Assembly (NCBI RefSeq): GCF_037152535.1
Contig: NZ_JBBCMA010000003.1
Coordinates: forward strand, 62,001-126,000
Direction: 5' to 3'
DNA: 64,000 bases
Source of the DNA: Leclercia sp. AS011
GTDB lineage: Bacteria > Pseudomonadota > Gammaproteobacteria > Enterobacterales > Enterobacteriaceae
Numbering within the stretch: position 1 is the first letter of the stretch; each line of letters opens with the position of its first letter. The notes under the pieces are model-generated. The model worked only from the letters and a program-made list of their open reading frames with translations. It was not told the origin of the DNA and searched no databases. Below, piece after piece: positions 17,297 to 26,044 of this stretch. Both the position numbers and the translations under genes were made by a program.

Positions 17297-18472
17297 TTAT
17301 TCACGCAACAGTTCAGGTTGCTCAGGAAGCTTCGCAATATAGAGAGCAGGTTTGCCGTCTTTATCGGAACTAAACAGAACCGCTTTATCATCCGGGGTAA
17401 AGGATGGGTGCGGATGGGTTACCTGGCGGCTGTTAGCCACGGTGGCCCAGGAGGTATCGTGACGCGCGATGCGGAAGTACGCTTTTTTCGCTACGTCGAA
17501 TGCATAGAGGTAAGGATCGTTATCGATGGTGTAACCGCTGGTGTCCTTCACATCGACCGGAGTACCGGAACCATCCCCCACCAGCATTGTGCCGTCAAAA
17601 TTACTCATCAGGTGCGAACAGGCGGGCATCTGCATCACCGCGCTGTTCTCGCCGGTATCCGGGTTGAAGCTGTATACGGTACGGCCTTGTTGACCTTTCA
17701 GATAAGAGACATACACCAGCGCCGAGCCGTTCGGAACCCAGAATTCGTGGGTGCAGCTTTCGCCTTCCGCATGCTCTTTAACCTTACGCACGTTGCTGCC
17801 GTCTTCGTTGACCATCCACATGCGGGCATCCACCAGATCGTGCGGCCCTTCATGGCAGAAGGCGACGGTGTTGTCGTCAAACGGACGGTAGATAGGGTGG
17901 CCGAGCCAGTTTTTCTCTTCGTGGATCACGCTACTTTCGCCGGTCTGCAGATCGACGCGCAGCAGGCGGCAGTGCGGGCCTTTATGGAAGAAGTCGTGGA
18001 AGATTTTCCAGTCGTTCAGCGGCGTCCAGTCGCTTTTCGCAATTTCGATCCCCACCAGTTTGGTGCAGTCAGAGTTGGCGACCCAGGTACCGTAGCCCAC
18101 CCAGTCGTCGCTGACGCGATACACTTCGCGCTCGGCAAGCGTCGTCAGATTGACTTCCAGCAGGGTGCGATCATTCTTAACGTAATAGAGGGATTTATCA
18201 TCCGGCGACAGGAAGCCGCCGAAGGTGTTGTCCCCCGCGCCTTCAGTTAACTGCACCGCTTCAGCCTTTTTCAGATCCAGCAGATAGTAGTTCCAGTGAC
18301 CATCGAATTCGCCGGCAAACAGCAGATGGCTACCGTCGTTGAAAAAGCACTTTTGATAGAAGTAGTTACGATGACAGGTTACTTCAGGTGGGGTCAGGCG
18401 GGTCACTTCCACGCCTGTATCCGGATCGCGACTGACCTCATAGTTCAGTTTGACCCGCATGCCTTTTGCCAT
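17297..18472 (-). CDS. ogl: Oligogalacturonide lyase (PL22)
   Basis: 391 aa with a seven-bladed propeller character. The residues described for the Yersinia enzyme appear at the same positions: Mn ligands H287 (CSHLMSN), Q350, H353 and H355 (RQVTHPHPSF), plus H242 (THEFW) and R217 (DARMW). There is no signal peptide, so it is cytoplasmic. Ogl cleaves saturated or unsaturated digalacturonate to monomers by beta-elimination. It is divergent from kduI across 455 bp with KdgR-like boxes and has its own terminator. A paralog lies at 22408-23535. E. coli lacks this gene. Confidence 0.95.
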   Translation of the reverse strand: MAKGMRVKLNYEVSRDPDTGVEVTRLTPPEVTCHRNYFYQKCFFNDGSHLLFAGEFDGHWNYYLLDLKKAEAVQLTEGAGDNTFGGFLSPDDKSLYYVKNDRTLLEVNLTTLAEREVYRVSDDWVGYGTWVANSDCTKLVGIEIAKSDWTPLNDWKIFHDFFHKGPHCRLLRVDLQTGESSVIHEEKNWLGHPIYRPFDDNTVAFCHEGPHDLVDARMWMVNEDGSNVRKVKEHAEGESCTHEFWVPNGSALVYVSYLKGQQGRTVYSFNPDTGENSAVMQMPACSHLMSNFDGTMLVGDGSGTPVDVKDTSGYTIDNDPYLYAFDVAKKAYFRIARHDTSWATVANSRQVTHPHPSFTPDDKAVLFSSDKDGKPALYIAKLPEQPELLRE

Positions 18473-18554
18473 GATGCGCTCCTTGAATTCGACGGCAGGA
18501 TATCGCCTGCGGTCCGATCGATAAAATATGAGTTTAAAAACTGGGTGTTAAAAT

Positions 18555-18574
18555 ATCAAAACATCGTTTCAGTG
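18555..18574. promoter_or_regulatory. KdgR-like operator before ogl
   Basis: AAAACATCGTTTCA (18558-18571) matches the palindrome seen before kdgF, 86 bp upstream of the ogl start on the minus strand. Confidence 0.75.
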
Positions 18575-18800
18575 TGTGTGACTGGTGGCGCACTTCTGAA
18601 GGAAAAGGCCGCAAAACCTGCACTCTCTTTACATCTGTTCAGATTTTTATCATCCCAACATCAATTTATTATCCTTTCATAACTGACTGTTTAATCTATA
18701 AATTAACCCTAAAGTATTAAAGAAAGGATTTAACAAAGCCCTGTCAACTCCCTGACATTCGTGATCGCAACTGCAATTTTGAGATTAACTTACAGAAAAA

Positions 18801-18886
18801 GTGAAACATCGTTTTAAATGTAATTGAAAACCCATTTCACAGCAGATAATATGTGCCCATCATGAAAACGGAACACCGTTTTGTTA
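18801..18886. promoter_or_regulatory. Two KdgR-like operators before kduI
   Basis: TGAAACATCGTTTTAA at 18802-18817 and GGAACACCGTTTTG at 18870-18883 share the GAAACnnCGTTTC pattern. They lie 111 and 45 bp before the kduI start. The remaining ogl-kduI gap is AT-rich, and I see no other gene in its 455 bp. Confidence 0.7.
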
Positions 18887-18927
18887 ATTGTCCAGGCCTT
18901 CGGGGCCGATAAATTCTGGAGGTTAAT

Positions 18928-19764
18928 GTGGAAGTCAGACAAAGCATCCACAGCGCGCATGCAAAAACGCTGGATACCCAGGGTCTGCGCGATGAGTTTT
19001 TAGTTGAGAAAGTGTTTGTCGCAGATGAGTACACCATGGTGTACAGCCATATTGACCGCATTATCGTGGGCGGCATCAAGCCGGTGACCAAAACGGTCTC
19101 CGTCGGGGGTGAAGTGGGCAAGCAGCTCGGGGTCAGCTTCTTCCTCGAGCGTCGTGAGCTGGGCGTGATTAACATTGGCGGCCCGGGCACCATCACCGTT
19201 GACGGTCAGTGCTACGAAATTGGCCATCGCGATGCGCTGTACGTCGGGAAAGGCGCGCAGGAAGTGGTCTTCGCCAGCGTCGATAGCAGCCAACCGGCGA
19301 AGTTCTACTATAACTGCGCTCCGGCACACACCACTTATCCAACCAAAAAAGTCACGCCGGCAGACGTCGCGCCCGTCACCCTGGGTGACAACCTCACCAG
19401 CAACCGCCGCACCATCAACAAATACTTCGTTCCTGACGTGCTGGAAACCTGCCAGCTCAGCATGGGGCTGACCGAGCTTGAGCCGGGCAACCTGTGGAAC
19501 ACCATGCCGTGCCATACCCATGAGCGCCGCATGGAAGTGTACTTCTACTTCAATATGGAAGAGGACGCCTGCGTATTCCACATGATGGGACAGCCGCAGG
19601 AGACTCGCCATATCGTGATGCATAACGAGCAGGCGGTGATTTCGCCAAGCTGGTCGATTCACTCCGGCGTGGGCACGCGTGCCTATACCTTCATCTGGGG
19701 CATGGTGGGTGAAAACCAGGTCTTCGATGATATGGACCACGTAGCCGTTAAGGATCTGCGCTAG
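18928..19764 (+). CDS. kduI: 5-keto-4-deoxyuronate isomerase (4-deoxy-L-threo-5-hexosulose-uronate ketol-isomerase)
   Basis: 278 aa, the E. coli length, from a GTG at 18928 behind CTGGAGGT. Zinc ligands known for KduI are present: H196 and H198 in [15 protein letters not shown]203, and H245 in [10 protein letters not shown]. The enzyme converts 5-keto-4-deoxyuronate to 2,5-diketo-3-deoxygluconate in the cytoplasm. kduD follows after 62 bp and takes the product. The two KdgR-like boxes upstream fit repression lifted by pathway intermediates. Confidence 0.97.
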   Translation: MEVRQSIHSAHAKTLDTQGLRDEFLVEKVFVADEYTMVYSHIDRIIVGGIKPVTKTVSVGGEVGKQLGVSFFLERRELGVINIGGPGTITVDGQCYEIGHRDALYVGKGAQEVVFASVDSSQPAKFYYNCAPAHTTYPTKKVTPADVAPVTLGDNLTSNRRTINKYFVPDVLETCQLSMGLTELEPGNLWNTMPCHTHERRMEVYFYFNMEEDACVFHMMGQPQETRHIVMHNEQAVISPSWSIHSGVGTRAYTFIWGMVGENQVFDDMDHVAVKDLR

Positions 19765-19826
19765 TCGCGGACAGTTAAGCACAAACTTGCCTGTTCGTTC
19801 AGGCGCTGAAAGATAAAGGATAAAAA

Positions 19827-20588
19827 ATGATTCTGGATGCATTTTCTCTGCAAGGTAAAGTGGCGGTCGTGACCGGTTGTGATACCGGCCTGGGTCAGGG
19901 TATGGCGGTGGGTCTGGCGGAAGCTGGCTGTGACATCGTCGGGATCAACATCGTTGAGCCGCAGGAGACCATCGAGCGTGTCACCGCCCTGGGCCGTCGT
20001 TTCCTGAGCCTGACCGCTGACCTGCGTAAAATCGACGCCATTCCTGAGCTGCTGGATCGTGCGGTGGCGGAATTCGGTAAAATCGACATTCTGGTCAACA
20101 ACGCCGGTCTGATCCGTCGCGAAGACGCGATCAACTTCAGCGAGCAGGACTGGGACGACGTGATGAACCTGAACATCAAGAGCGTGTTCTTCATGTCTCA
20201 GGCGGCGGCGAAGCACTTCATCGCCCAGGGCAACGGCGGCAAAATCATCAATATCGCCTCCATGCTCTCCTTCCAGGGCGGCATCCGTGTGCCTTCTTAC
20301 ACCGCCTCTAAAAGCGGCGTAATGGGCGTGACCCGTCTGCTGGCGAACGAATGGGCGCAGCACAACATCAACGTTAACGCCATCGCACCGGGCTACATGG
20401 CCACCAATAACACCCAGCAGCTGCGTGCTGACGAAGAGCGCAGCGCGGCGATCCTCGAGCGTATCCCGGCCGGTCGTTGGGGTCTGCCAAGCGATCTGAT
20501 GGGGCCAGTTGTGTTCCTGGCCTCCAGCGCATCTGACTACATCAACGGCTACACCGTTGCGGTTGATGGCGGCTGGCTGGCGCGTTAA
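19827..20588 (+). CDS. kduD: 2-deoxy-D-gluconate 3-dehydrogenase / 2,5-diketo-3-deoxygluconate reductase
   Basis: 253 aa short-chain dehydrogenase. The cofactor loop TGCDTGLGQG is at residues 16-25, NNAG near 91, and the catalytic S145, Y158 and K162 follow the Y-x3-K rule (YTASK). It reduces 2,5-diketo-3-deoxygluconate to 2-keto-3-deoxygluconate with NADH; KdgK and Eda, which complete the pathway, are not in the window. It is cotranscribed with kduI and ends in a strong terminator. Confidence 0.97.
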   Translation: MILDAFSLQGKVAVVTGCDTGLGQGMAVGLAEAGCDIVGINIVEPQETIERVTALGRRFLSLTADLRKIDAIPELLDRAVAEFGKIDILVNNAGLIRREDAINFSEQDWDDVMNLNIKSVFFMSQAAAKHFIAQGNGGKIINIASMLSFQGGIRVPSYTASKSGVMGVTRLLANEWAQHNINVNAIAPGYMATNNTQQLRADEERSAAILERIPAGRWGLPSDLMGPVVFLASSASDYINGYTVAVDGGWLAR

Positions 20589-20606
20589 TTCTCGCCTCTG
20601 CCAATA

Positions 20607-20636
20607 AACCTCTGCCCCCGGGCGGAGGTTTTTTTT
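20607..20636 (+). terminator. Terminator of kduID
   Basis: AACCTCTGCCC-CC-GGGCGGAGGTT followed by further T residues, 18 bp after the kduD stop. Confidence 0.93.
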
Positions 20637-20690
20637 GCGTCAAATAATTCATTGTCCATATGGGTAAAAGAGAAAAATCCATAGTCTTTT

Positions 20691-20707
20691 TAGCAAAATG
20701 ACCCATA
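20691..20707. promoter_or_regulatory. Upstream AraC half-site of araE
   Basis: TAGCAAAATGACCCATA resembles the AraC I1 consensus TAGCATTTTTATCCATA in 12 of 17 positions. It lies 114 bp upstream of the promoter-proximal half-site and could be a looping or accessory site. Confidence 0.45.
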
Positions 20708-20775
20708 TCACATATTTATTTCCGATAAATCATGTTTTTAACAAAAAGTGGTGAATATTCATCGCTGTTTTAAAT

Positions 20776-20842
20776 TGTAATGTCCATCACAGATCGCACC
20801 TTGCCAGCTGATATATCCATATTTTCACGTTATACGACCTGA
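20776..20842 (+). promoter_or_regulatory. araE: CRP site and AraC I1-I2 sites of the araE promoter
   Basis: TGTAATGTCCATCACA (20776-20791) matches TGTGA-N6-TCACA with one mismatch. CAGCTGATATATCCATA (20805-20821) matches the AraC I1 half-site. After 4 bp, 20826-20842 ends ACCTGA as the I2 site of the E. coli araBAD promoter does, giving the usual 21-bp repeat. CACTTTTT follows, also like that promoter. Arabinose, AraC and cAMP-CRP control is therefore likely. Confidence 0.8.
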
Positions 20843-20902
20843 CACTTTTTCAGGGTTTCTCGTAATTTCATTTAACGTCTTACGCTGTTCAGGCAGGAAA
20901 AT

Positions 20903-22318
20903 ATGACATCAATAAACGACTCTACCTTTATGCCCCGCGCCCTACGCGATACCCGCAGGATGAACCTGTTTGTGTCCATTTCCGCGGCGGTGGCCGGTTT
21001 GCTGTTTGGGCTGGATATCGGCGTTATTGCCGGTGCGCTACCTTTTATCACCGATCACTTTACGCTCAGCAATCGCCTGCAGGAGTGGGTAGTGAGCAGT
21101 ATGATGCTGGGCGCAGCAGTCGGTGCCCTGTTCAACGGCTGGCTCTCCTTCCGCCTTGGCCGAAAGTACAGCCTGATGGTGGGCGCCGTTCTGTTTGTGG
21201 CCGGCTCACTCGGCTCGGCGTTTGCCACGGGGGTTGAGGCGCTACTGCTTTCTCGCGTGCTGCTGGGCGTGGCCGTGGGGATTGCCTCCTACACTGCACC
21301 CCTTTATCTCTCAGAGATGGCGAGCGAAAACGTTCGCGGCAAAATGATCAGCATGTACCAGCTGATGGTGACGCTCGGGATCGTGCTGGCCTTTCTTTCC
21401 GATACGTATTTCAGCTACAGCGGCAACTGGCGCGCCATGCTGGGTGTGCTGGCACTCCCGGCGGTATTGCTGATCGTGCTGGTGATCTTTTTACCTAATA
21501 GTCCGCGCTGGCTGGCGCAAAAAGGGCGACACGTCGAGGCGGAAGAGGTGCTGCGGATGCTGCGCGATACCTCTGAAAAAGCGCGGGAAGAGCTGAACGA
21601 GATCCGCGAAAGCCTCAAGCTGAAGCAGGGGGGCTGGTCGTTATTCAAAATCAACCGCAACGTCCGTCGCGCGGTCTTCCTCGGCATGCTGTTGCAGGCG
21701 ATGCAGCAGTTTACCGGCATGAATATCATCATGTATTACGCGCCGCGTATTTTCAAAATGGCCGGGTTCACGACTACCGAACAGCAGATGATCGCCACTC
21801 TGGTGGTGGGGCTGACCTTTATGTTTGCCACCTTTATTGCGGTGTTTACTGTTGATAAAGCGGGCCGTAAACCGGCCCTGAAAATTGGTTTTAGCGTGAT
21901 GGCGCTGGGGACGCTGATCCTCGGCTACTGCCTGATGCAGTTTGATAACGGTACGGCGTCCAGCAGCTTGTCCTGGCTCTCTGTGGGGATGACCATGATG
22001 TGCATCGCGGGTTACGCGATGAGTGCTGCTCCGGTAGTGTGGATCCTGTGCTCTGAAATTCAGCCGCTGAAATGCCGCGACTTCGGGATCACCTGTTCCA
22101 CCACCACCAACTGGGTGTCGAACATGATCATCGGGGCCACCTTCCTGACCCTGCTGGATGCGATCGGTGCGGCGGGTACCTTCTGGCTCTATACGGTGCT
22201 GAACGTGGCATTTATTGGCATCACATTCTGGCTGATCCCTGAAACCAAAGGCGTCACCCTGGAGCACATCGAGCGCAGGCTGATGGCAGGGGAGAAGTTA
22301 AGAAACATCGGCGTGTGA
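20903..22318 (+). CDS. araE: L-arabinose:proton symporter AraE
   Basis: 471 aa, nearly collinear with E. coli AraE (472 aa). It is a twelve-helix major facilitator of the sugar-porter family, with LGRKYSLM after helix 2, [13 protein letters not shown] [14 protein letters not shown] after helix 4, PNSPRWL after helix 6 and [12 protein letters not shown] at the end. It takes up L-arabinose, a pectin side-chain sugar, with protons. The promoter carries AraC and CRP sites. Its place next to kduD is shared with E. coli. Confidence 0.97.
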   Translation: MTSINDSTFMPRALRDTRRMNLFVSISAAVAGLLFGLDIGVIAGALPFITDHFTLSNRLQEWVVSSMMLGAAVGALFNGWLSFRLGRKYSLMVGAVLFVAGSLGSAFATGVEALLLSRVLLGVAVGIASYTAPLYLSEMASENVRGKMISMYQLMVTLGIVLAFLSDTYFSYSGNWRAMLGVLALPAVLLIVLVIFLPNSPRWLAQKGRHVEAEEVLRMLRDTSEKAREELNEIRESLKLKQGGWSLFKINRNVRRAVFLGMLLQAMQQFTGMNIIMYYAPRIFKMAGFTTTEQQMIATLVVGLTFMFATFIAVFTVDKAGRKPALKIGFSVMALGTLILGYCLMQFDNGTASSSLSWLSVGMTMMCIAGYAMSAAPVVWILCSEIQPLKCRDFGITCSTTTNWVSNMIIGATFLTLLDAIGAAGTFWLYTVLNVAFIGITFWLIPETKGVTLEHIERRLMAGEKLRNIGV

Positions 22319-22325
22319 GGTTAAC

Positions 22326-22402
22326 GCCCGGCGGCACTTCGCTTGCCGGGCCTAGGGTTTTGTCTTTTTGTAGGCCGGGTAAGGCGCAGCCGCCACCCGG
22401 CT
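22326..22402. repeat. Pair of REP (BIME) elements between araE and the second ogl
   Basis: GCCCGGCGGCACTTCGCTTGCCGGGC-type repeat at 22326-22351 (shown as its two arms GCCCGGC and GCCGGGC) is followed by an inverted unit at 22371-22399 with GCCGGGTAAGGCGC and CGCCACCCGGC. A T run follows the second unit. Such pairs lie between convergent genes and slow 3' exonucleases; here they probably also help termination. Confidence 0.85.
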
Positions 22403-22407
22403 TTTTT

Positions 22408-23535
22408 TTACACCCGGGCGAGATACAGCGCCGGCATCCCTTCTTCGTCCGACGTATACAGCACCCAGTTGTTGTCCGGTGAAAACGACGGATGCGGATG
22501 GGTCACCTGGCGATCGCCGTCCAGCACTTTCCAGCTGGTGTTGTGCTGGCAGACGGCGGTCTGCGTGCCTCGTGCAATATCGAACACCCAGATGAAGGGA
22601 TCGTTGAGGCTGATATCTCCGGTATTGTGCGGCGCACCATCCCCGACGATCAACGAGCCGTCGTGGTTACTCATCAGGTGCGAGCAGGGCGGGATCGCCA
22701 TCAGTTGACGGTTCTCCAGCGTCGCCGGATCGGCGCTGAACAGATAGCGCTGCGGGTCGTTCTCCTTGTGCGCCACGTAATAGAGCGCCGAGCCGTCCGG
22801 TACCCAGAACTCGTGGGTAAAACTCTCGCCCTCCGCATGCTGACGCACCTTGCGCAGATGGCTGCCATCCTCGCCGATCAGCCACATGCGAGCATCGATC
22901 GCATCGCGCGGGCCTTCGTGACAAAACGCCACCGTGCTGTCGTCAAACGGACGGTAAATCGGATGACCGAGCCAGCGTTTCTCCTGCAAAATCACCCGCC
23001 GTTCACCGGTCTGCAGATCGATATTAATCAGGCGGCATTCCGGGTTGGTGAAATAAAAGGCGCGGAACTTGCTCCAGTCGGTGAGCGGCTGCCAGTCGCT
23101 TTTTTTGATCTCGATGCCCACCAGTTTCGTGCAGTCCGAGTTCGCCACCCAGGTGCCGTAGGCCACCCAGTCGTCATCGACCTCATACACCACATACTCT
23201 TCCAGGCTCTCAAGATCGACGCGGCGCAATTCGCGGCTATTTTTCACGTACCACAGGGAGGTATCGTCCGCGGAGAGGAAGCCGCCGAAGGTGTTGTCGC
23301 CCGCGCCGTCGGTCAACTGGGTTGCCTGCTGCTGTGCAATGTCCAGCAGGTAGTAGTTCCAGTGACCCTCAAAGGCGCCGCCGAAGATCAGCTTGCTGCC
23401 ATCCCGGGTAAAGCATTTCTGATAGAAGTAGTTACGGTGACAAATAATGTGCGGCGGCGTCAGGCGTATCACCTCGTGTCCGGTTTGACTGTCCTGACGG
23501 GTACGAAAACGCAGGGGGATGATTTTTCCTTTCAT
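22408..23535 (-). CDS. Second oligogalacturonide lyase paralog (PL22)
   Basis: 375 aa, clearly homologous to Ogl at 17297 along its whole length but diverged. The active-site set is kept: R216, H241 (THEFW), H286 (CSHLMSN), Q343, H346 and H348 (RQVTHPHPSF). A loop of about seven residues is missing after VGDG, and the C-terminus is shorter (ends ALYLARV). It is the last gene of the tog unit, 66 bp behind togB, with a terminator-like hairpin between. It likely acts on a related oligouronide with different length or substitution preference, but that is inference. Confidence 0.88.
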   Translation of the reverse strand: MKGKIIPLRFRTRQDSQTGHEVIRLTPPHIICHRNYFYQKCFTRDGSKLIFGGAFEGHWNYYLLDIAQQQATQLTDGAGDNTFGGFLSADDTSLWYVKNSRELRRVDLESLEEYVVYEVDDDWVAYGTWVANSDCTKLVGIEIKKSDWQPLTDWSKFRAFYFTNPECRLINIDLQTGERRVILQEKRWLGHPIYRPFDDSTVAFCHEGPRDAIDARMWLIGEDGSHLRKVRQHAEGESFTHEFWVPDGSALYYVAHKENDPQRYLFSADPATLENRQLMAIPPCSHLMSNHDGSLIVGDGAPHNTGDISLNDPFIWVFDIARGTQTAVCQHNTSWKVLDGDRQVTHPHPSFSPDNNWVLYTSDEEGMPALYLARV

Positions 23536-23552
23536 AATGTGTTCCTTCAGAT

Positions 23553-23584
23553 AAAAAAATACCCCACCGCAGAACGGTAGGGTA
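23553..23584 (-). terminator. Terminator-like hairpin between togB and the second ogl
   Basis: On the minus strand TACCCTACCG-TTCTG-CGGTGGGGTA is followed by a T7 run. It lies 18 bp after togB and ends 17 bp before the ATG of the next gene. It should lower, not abolish, expression of the distal ogl copy. Confidence 0.85.
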
Positions 23585-23601
23585 TTGATAATCTAAAATA
23601 A

Positions 23602-24891
23602 TTAGCGCATTGCGCGTTTCAGGATACGTTCAGCCTGACGCTGGAAGTCAGCGGCAGTCTCTTCCACGGTTTTCTGACCATAGTCGATGTACTGCAGGGA
23701 GGTACCGAACTGGGCCACGATCTGCGGGTCATCAAAGTATGGCGAGACGGAGAGTTTGGCTGGCAGGGACTGGGCCAGACGCAGACCCGCAACCGCCGGA
23801 TCGTTCTCTTTGATGGTGCCGTCTTCGGTCAGGTATTTCACCGCCACTTTGCTCAGCGGTACGCCACGCTCCAGGCCCAGGGTCTCAACGCCTTCTTTGC
23901 TGTTCAGCAGGAAGTTGATGACTTTCGCTGCGGCTTCCGGGTTCTTCGTGGATTTACCGATAGAGAGCATCTGGGCAGGTTTAAAGAACAGACCCGCGTC
24001 GGTTGCACCCGGCAGCATTGGGTAGCTGCCCAGCTCCAGATTTGCTGGTGGCTTCAGGTTGTCGGAGTATTTCTTGATGGTGGAGTTCCACATGTAGGTC
24101 CCGCCCCATTCACCCTCGATCCACGGCTTCATCTCGTACATGTTGCTCTTACCGAAGGACGCATAGTACTTGGTGTCCGGCATCACGTGGCTGTCGATCA
24201 GCTTTTTATAGGTCTGGAAGAACTCAACCCACTGCTCTTTGCTGTAGGAGAATTTCTTCGCCTTCTCGTCAACCGCCGGGATGTTGTACTTCTGGATCAT
24301 GTAAGAGTTCAGCAGCGCCAGGGTATCCTGGTGCTCCAGCACGACCGGGTAGTACTGTTTGCCCAGTTTGCTCTCGAAGGCTTTACCCGCCGCCATCAGC
24401 TCATCCCAGGTTTTCGGGTATTCAACGCCCGCTTTTTTCCAGGCTTCATCGTTGAAGTAGAAGACGCGTGCGGTCACGGAGATCGGGATCCCGTTCAGCT
24501 TGCCGTTCACCGTGGTGGACTGCAGCTCTTTCGGATCGAACTGAGACAGGTCGATCACGTCCTTCATTTTGTTCAGGTCGTAGAAGCCGTCGCCGGTTTT
24601 GGAGAAGATCGGCAGCCAGTTCCAGTTGGTCTGCATCACGTCCGGCTCGGTGCCGCCCGCAATCTGCGTGGTCAGACGCGACAGGTGACCGTCCCAGCCG
24701 GTGTATTCCGACTTCACGTTAATATCCGGGTTCTGTTTATGGAACTCTTCCAGAGCCTTCAATGTGACCTGGTGACGGCCATTGCCGCCCCACCAGGACA
24801 TACGCAGATCGGTGCTGTCCGCAGCAAAAGTGGGTAGGGCACTCATTCCAAAGGTAGCGGAGATAACGGCGCTTAAAAGCACTTTTTTCAT
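23602..24891 (-). CDS. togB: Oligogalacturonide ABC transporter, periplasmic binding protein TogB
   Basis: 429 aa from the ATG at 24891, behind GGAG; a 16-codon upstream extension is not a signal peptide. The signal MKKVLLSAVISATFGMSALPTFA is cleaved before AADSTDLRMSWWGGNGR. SBP family 1 motifs such as EFHKQNPDINVKSEYTGWDGHL and PDVMQTNWNWL follow. It captures oligogalacturonides in the periplasm for TogMNA. It lies 13 bp behind togA. Assignment to this substrate rests on likeness to Dickeya TogB and on the kdg/ogl neighbours. Confidence 0.88.
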   Translation of the reverse strand: MKKVLLSAVISATFGMSALPTFAADSTDLRMSWWGGNGRHQVTLKALEEFHKQNPDINVKSEYTGWDGHLSRLTTQIAGGTEPDVMQTNWNWLPIFSKTGDGFYDLNKMKDVIDLSQFDPKELQSTTVNGKLNGIPISVTARVFYFNDEAWKKAGVEYPKTWDELMAAGKAFESKLGKQYYPVVLEHQDTLALLNSYMIQKYNIPAVDEKAKKFSYSKEQWVEFFQTYKKLIDSHVMPDTKYYASFGKSNMYEMKPWIEGEWGGTYMWNSTIKKYSDNLKPPANLELGSYPMLPGATDAGLFFKPAQMLSIGKSTKNPEAAAKVINFLLNSKEGVETLGLERGVPLSKVAVKYLTEDGTIKENDPAVAGLRLAQSLPAKLSVSPYFDDPQIVAQFGTSLQYIDYGQKTVEETAADFQRQAERILKRAMR

Positions 24892-24904
24892 TTTTATAAC
24901 TCCA

Positions 24905-26032
24905 TTAAAGAGAGATGTTCTGTTCAGTTTTTGCGTCAAAAATATGACATTTATTCATATCAAACTTGAAGTACACCTTACGGTGAAGGCCCTTGTTGAT
25001 CATGGGCTTAGCTTCATCGGAAGGAATTCGGGCCGTCAGTTCATACTCGCCAACTTTCAGGTACACAAAGAATTCATGTCCCATGTTTTCTGCACGAACC
25101 ATCTCACCGCTGCAGCAGCCCTGGGCGAAAGGCTCATCGGCGATCGAGACAAAGTCCGGGCGAATACCGTAGAAAATGTCCTGGTCGGCGTAGCTTTCAA
25201 CTTTCGCTTTCAGCTCAGGGCTTAACGGCATGGTCTGGTTGCCGATGGTCAGAGAGAGCTGGCCGTCCTGCTGCACCAGCTTGCTGGCGCGGATGTTCAT
25301 CTCCGGCGAGCCGATAAAGCCAGCCACGAACATGTTTTTCGGTTTGTGATACAGGTTGTCCGGGGTGTCCACCTGCATGATATGGCCGAGCTTCATCACG
25401 CAGATGCGGTCGCCCATGGTCATGGCTTCGGTCTGGTCGTGGGTTACGTAGACGGTGGTCGCCGGTTTGCCGGAAGCCTTCAGCTGCTTGTGCAGATCTG
25501 AAATACGGATACGCATCGAGGCACGCAGTTTGGCGTCGAGGTTAGAGAGCGGTTCGTCGAACAGGAACACGTCCGGCTTCTTCACAATTGCACGGCCTAC
25601 GGCCACACGCTGGGCCTGACCGCCGGAGAGCTGGCGCGGCAGGCGGTCCAGCAGCTCATCCAGCTCGAGGATTTTCGCCGCTTCATTCACCTGAGCCTCA
25701 ATCTGCGCTTTTGGCAGCTTGCTCAGCTTCAGGCCAAAGGCCAGGTTTTCACGCACGGTCATGTGCGGATAGAGCGCATAGTTCTGAAACACCATCGCAA
25801 TCCCGCGCTCTTTTGGCGCGAGGTTATTGACGATCTTGTCGCCGATACGCACTTCGCCGCCGCTGATAGTCTCCAGACCGGCCAGCATACGCAGGGTGGT
25901 GGACTTGGCGCAGCCGGATGGGCCGACGATCACCATGAATTCACCTTCAGCGATTTTCAGGTCGATAGCATGTACCGCTTTGAAGCCGTTGGAGTAAACC
26001 TTTTCCAGTTTGTTGAAAATAACTTCAGCCAT
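24905..26032 (-). CDS. togA: Oligogalacturonide ABC transporter ATPase TogA (MalK/UgpC type)
   Basis: 375 aa. Walker A reads GPSGCAKS at residues 37-44, with Ala42 where most homologs have Gly. The signature LSGGQAQRVAVGRA, Walker B DVFLFDEPLSNLDA and the switch His in VYVTHDQTEA are all present. A C-terminal TOBE domain follows from about 240. It powers uptake through TogM and TogN. It starts 12 bp after togN ends. The Ala is unusual but the other motifs argue for a working ATPase. Confidence 0.9.
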   Translation of the reverse strand: MAEVIFNKLEKVYSNGFKAVHAIDLKIAEGEFMVIVGPSGCAKSTTLRMLAGLETISGGEVRIGDKIVNNLAPKERGIAMVFQNYALYPHMTVRENLAFGLKLSKLPKAQIEAQVNEAAKILELDELLDRLPRQLSGGQAQRVAVGRAIVKKPDVFLFDEPLSNLDAKLRASMRIRISDLHKQLKASGKPATTVYVTHDQTEAMTMGDRICVMKLGHIMQVDTPDNLYHKPKNMFVAGFIGSPEMNIRASKLVQQDGQLSLTIGNQTMPLSPELKAKVESYADQDIFYGIRPDFVSIADEPFAQGCCSGEMVRAENMGHEFFVYLKVGEYELTARIPSDEAKPMINKGLHRKVYFKFDMNKCHIFDAKTEQNISL

Positions 26033-26044
26033 GATATTTCCCTC

